Origin: JBCCXL01 sp039191605
GTDB taxonomy: Bacteria; Acidobacteriota; Thermoanaerobaculia; Multivoradales; JAHZIX01
DNA: 64,000 bases
Direction of reading: 5' to 3'
Assembly (NCBI GenBank): GCA_039191605.1
Contig: JBCCXL010000008.1
Coordinates: forward strand, 62,001 to 126,000
The notes beneath the pieces were generated by a model, which saw only the letters and a program-made list of their open reading frames with translations, was not told where the DNA came from and searched no databases. Within the stretch, counting starts at the first letter, position 1. The number at the start of each line of letters is the position of its first letter. The position numbers and the translations under genes are program-made. Positions 62,588-64,000 of this stretch are shown here, piece after piece.

Positions 62588-62719
62588 ATGTTCACTCGCA
62601 TCTCAGTCTCCACTCTGCTGTTCGAAGGCTTGCTCTCTACCGATCTCTTCGCCTTAGGGTCGGGCTTGTTGGAATTTATCCACGGCCCGGTGGTCGATCC
62701 CAACGGTCGCTCGGTCTGA
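62588..62719 (+). CDS. GPxxDPNG peptide gene A2 (43 residues, diversified middle)
   Basis: It has the same ribosome-binding site and length as A1. The first five residues (MFTRI) and the ending GPVVDPNGRSV are kept, but the middle is strongly changed: SVSTLLFEGLLSTDLFALG then SGLLEFIH, against the corresponding A1 sequence. The length is preserved exactly, so the difference reflects substitutions without net indels. Ends conserved and core diversified is the pattern expected if the core or its junction with the motif sets specificity. Confidence 0.85.
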   Translation: MFTRISVSTLLFEGLLSTDLFALGSGLLEFIHGPVVDPNGRSV

Positions 62720-62741
62720 GATCCGTTAGTTCCGCGGTGCT

Positions 62742-62769
62742 CCCGCGGTGGGGAACACTCCGCCGTGGG
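62742..62769 (+). terminator. Hairpin after peptide gene A2
   Basis: CCCGCGG faces CCGTGGG, seven pairs including one G-T, then GCTTGTTGCG as after A1. Confidence 0.5.
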
Positions 62770-62871
62770 GCTTGTTGCGTTATTCCCCCTTGCTCACAGA
62801 AGCTGAGCCTCAGTGCGGCCCAGAGATGCATGGAGCATCTCTTTGGATCCGTGCTGGGAGGTGTATCCACC

Positions 62872-62982
62872 ATGACCCTACAGATCGCGAACTGCCTCGC
62901 CTCGTTCCTGTCGGCTTTTCCCTTGGCTATCTCGGGGTGGTCGAAAGGCCCCCTTATCGACCCCAATGGCCGCTTTGGCTGA
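62872..62982 (+). CDS. GPxxDPNG peptide gene B2 (36 residues)
   Basis: A second copy of the B-type gene with the same ribosome-binding site and leader hairpin (62822-62842). The peptide is identical to B1: a hydrophobic IANCLASFLSAFPLAISGW segment and the ending GPLIDPNGRFG. Coding differences from B1 (CCG to CCC, TTC to TTT near the end) are silent. Confidence 0.85.
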   Translation: MTLQIANCLASFLSAFPLAISGWSKGPLIDPNGRFG

Positions 62983-62992
62983 CGTCGCAGTT

Positions 62993-63023
62993 CCCCGCGG
63001 TGGGCCCATGCTCCGCCGCGGGG
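62993..63023 (+). terminator. Hairpin after peptide gene B2
   Basis: CCCCGCGG pairs with CCGCGGGG over eight bases, then TTCGTTGC. It is one pair longer than the B1 equivalent. Confidence 0.55.
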
Positions 63024-63098
63024 TTCGTTGCCGTGATGTCCAGCCATCCCACGAAACCAGCTTCCGCCGCGGATTGACCGTGGCAAAAGGAGCCTCTC

Positions 63099-63200
63099 AT
63101 GCAGCTTTACAGTGCCATCGATCTGCTGGATTTCCTCGTTTACATTCTCGGCGGCAACGTCAAGCCCGACCGCGGACCGTTGATCGATCCCGATGGGTGA
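63099..63200 (+). CDS. GPxxDPNG peptide gene C2 (33 residues)
   Basis: A paralogue of C1 with AAAGGAG before the ATG. The product starts MQLYSAIDLLDFLVYILGG, continues NVKPDR, and ends GPLIDPDG. The central LLDFLVYILGG is unchanged from C1, while flanking residues vary, including a charge change just before the motif (DVEP to NVKP). The Asn of the motif is replaced by Asp, the only such change among the seven genes. Confidence 0.85.
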   Translation: MQLYSAIDLLDFLVYILGGNVKPDRGPLIDPDG

Positions 63201-63230
63201 AGGGCGTGCCGATTGATGAACGGGTATGCC

Positions 63231-63261
63231 ACCCCGCGGCGGTCTCACCCCGTCGCGGGGT
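63231..63261 (+). terminator. Hairpin after peptide gene C2
   Basis: ACCCCGCG pairs with CGCGGGGT, then TTATTGCATTCTT, identical in form to the hairpin after C1. Confidence 0.6.
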
Positions 63262-63357
63262 TTATTGCATTCTTGCCGCTGCTCACCAAAGCTGGGCCCA
63301 GCTCGGACCCCCTAGGCATATCGCCTTGCGGCGGAGCCGTGCTGGGAGGACATTGCC

Positions 63358-63492
63358 ATGTTCACTCGCATCTTGATTCCTACTCTTCTGCTCAAAGGTC
63401 TCTTCATCGCCTGGGGGGCTCACCTGGGTACGGACCTCATGGAACAACTGAATGGCCCGGTGATCGATCCTAACGGTCGCTCGGTCTGCTAG
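63358..63492 (+). CDS. GPxxDPNG peptide gene A3 (44 residues)
   Basis: The last gene of the array. It is nearly identical to A1: Leu replaces Pro at residue 11, and the stop is read through by one codon so that the product ends GPVIDPNGRSVC. The C-terminal Cys is unique in the array. The repeat homology ends here, so the next cassette is either lost or was never present. A very strong hairpin follows at 63523-63552. Confidence 0.85.
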   Translation: MFTRILIPTLLLKGLFIAWGAHLGTDLMEQLNGPVIDPNGRSVC

Positions 63493-63522
63493 TCGGCAGC
63501 ACAATCATTCGGCGAATCGAGG

Positions 63523-63552
63523 GCCTCCCGCTGGGGATCTCCAGCGGGAGGC
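63523..63552 (+). terminator. Strong hairpin closing the peptide array
   Basis: GCCTCCCGCTGG pairs perfectly with CCAGCGGGAGGC over 12 bases across a six-base loop, followed by GCCTGTCTTGG. Its sequence differs from the hairpins inside the array. It separates the array from the XRE gene. Confidence 0.7.
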
Positions 63553-63768
63553 GCCTGTCTTGGTGCCGGCGGGCTGGGGCGCCAGGCCTCTAGCACACGC
63601 CGGAAAAGTATCGACAGGACGGAAGGGGAGCGCTGAATCATGATCACTTTCGTAAAAACGTCAAATTTCAAACGCCTTGTAGGCTGGTGGAGCGCAGTAC
63701 GAAAAGCCTGAAGCACTATCCAGCCCGTGGCCGCCTCGGCCCATGGCACCTGTGAGAGGAAGCAGCCC
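63553..63768. other. Promoter region of the XRE gene
   Basis: No gene is supported here. An AT-rich patch at 63640-63672 (TTTCGTAAAAACGTCAAATT) is the likely promoter or operator area; its TTTCGTAAAAACG core is partly symmetric. GAGAGGA precedes the ATG at 63769. Confidence 0.4.
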
Positions 63769-64000
63769 ATGTCTCGACCCCCCGGCTACCCGTTCGATCA
63801 TCTTGGGCAGGCCTTGTGGTTCCTGCGGGAGCTTCGAGGCTTGAGTCAGGGGGAGCTGGCCAGGGAGTGCGACGTGGGCAGAGACAAGATCACCCTTTAC
63901 GAAGCCGGCCGCGTGGTGCCTCGGCTCGATACCCTGGCGCGCTTGATCGTTGGGCTCGACTGTAATCTGGACGACTTCTGCGGAGCCCTGCTGCTGATGG
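63769..64000 (+). CDS. XRE-family helix-turn-helix protein (partial, runs off window)
   Basis: The first 77 residues are visible. LGQALWFLRELRGLSQGELARECDVGRDKITLYEAGR is a textbook XRE/Cro helix-turn-helix, continuing VVPRLDTLARLIVGLDCNLDDF. The start at 63769 has GAGAGGA upstream. What follows the DNA-binding domain cannot be seen; a TPR domain there would make it an RRNPP-type regulator. Its position after the peptide array, and the TPR protein on the other side, suggest that these parts work together. Confidence 0.88.
   Translation, partial: MSRPPGYPFDHLGQALWFLRELRGLSQGELARECDVGRDKITLYEAGRVVPRLDTLARLIVGLDCNLDDFCGALLLM

Larger units (their letters stand above)
61747..63492 (+). repeat. 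Tandem repeat of about 770 bases carrying seven small peptide genes
   Basis: A unit of about 770 bases occurs 2.3 times. The marker GCTGGG before each A-type gene is at 61751, 62520 and 63291; A-type ATGs are at 61819, 62588 and 63358, B-type at 62101 and 62872, C-type at 62328 and 63099. Spacings are 769-771 bases throughout. Identity between units is high, including non-coding parts, except in the middle of the second A gene. Confidence 0.92.

Noticed and set aside
62195..62719. Long frames through the peptide array (for example 174 codons ending with A2, and 190 codons on the minus strand at 62676-63248)
   Set aside because: They run through hairpins and leaders; only the segments after the ribosome-binding sites are conserved as protein. 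The minus-strand frames have no ribosome-binding site and translate the repeat hairpins.
61747..63492. CRISPR array or satellite interpretation of the repeats
   Set aside because: The unit is about 770 bases with coding content and only 2.3 copies; there are no short direct repeats with unique spacers and no cas genes.

Overview
The window is high-G+C bacterial chromosome. Codon use is strongly G/C at third positions, so many long antisense frames are open. The gene content suggests a large-genome Acidobacteriota-like bacterium: tandem ELWxxDGT-repeat exported proteins, a winged-helix/Ser-Thr-kinase/TPR fusion, dockerin-like tails, a giant RHS protein, and TPR and XRE regulators of a type common in that phylum. 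The lineage is an inference from gene families; no rRNA or tRNA gene was found.

Layout. (1) 1-8.6 kb: housekeeping and exported genes, namely a GDSL hydrolase, an exported unknown, cinA, thpR, gpsA and guaA. The 770-base gpsA-guaA gap holds a cluster of DnaA-box-like sequences. (2) 8.6-17.4 kb: two same-orientation copies of one IS3-family element bracket a lower-G+C three-gene operon on the minus strand: a C5-cytosine DNA methyltransferase, a 985-residue protein with two GHKL ATPase modules (MORC/Hsp90-like at the N-terminus, histidine-kinase-like at the C-terminus), and a receiver-domain protein. I read this as a mobile defence or modification cassette. (3) 17.5-35.9 kb: an orphan UPF0175 antitoxin-like gene, a ricin-lectin protein with Cys-rich repeats, the kinase fusion, DHH phosphoesterase, GlcD-type oxidase, a YiiX-type hydrolase, a lipoprotein, YdeI-like protein, a TetR operon with palindromic operators and a 29-residue membrane peptide gene, a YncE-like propeller, Nei glycosylase, an EamA transporter and a GGDEF/EAL protein. 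(4) 36-47 kb: three tandem paralogous ELWxxDGT-repeat secreted proteins. (5) 47.4-60.1 kb: prfC and asnB, a large exported protein and a small secreted Cys-rich protein, a GT4 glycosyltransferase and a 1,628-residue RHS protein with an unassigned C-terminal tip. (6) 60.5-64 kb: a TPR protein, then a tandem array of seven very short genes, then an XRE repressor-like gene cut by the window edge.

The most exciting region is 61.7-63.5 kb. A unit of about 770 bases is repeated 2.3 times. It encodes three kinds of 33-44 residue peptide in the order A-B-C-A-B-C-A. Each has its own Shine-Dalgarno sequence, and each of the first six is followed by its own GC-rich hairpin. All seven end in the same motif, GPxxDP(N/D)G, after unrelated, mostly hydrophobic N-terminal parts. 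The A-type genes have conserved ends and a diversified middle. The array lies between a TPR protein and an XRE helix-turn-helix protein, the two halves of an RRNPP-type peptide receptor, so an undescribed peptide signalling system is my leading hypothesis. LDR-like hydrophobic toxins and modified-peptide precursors are the main alternatives.
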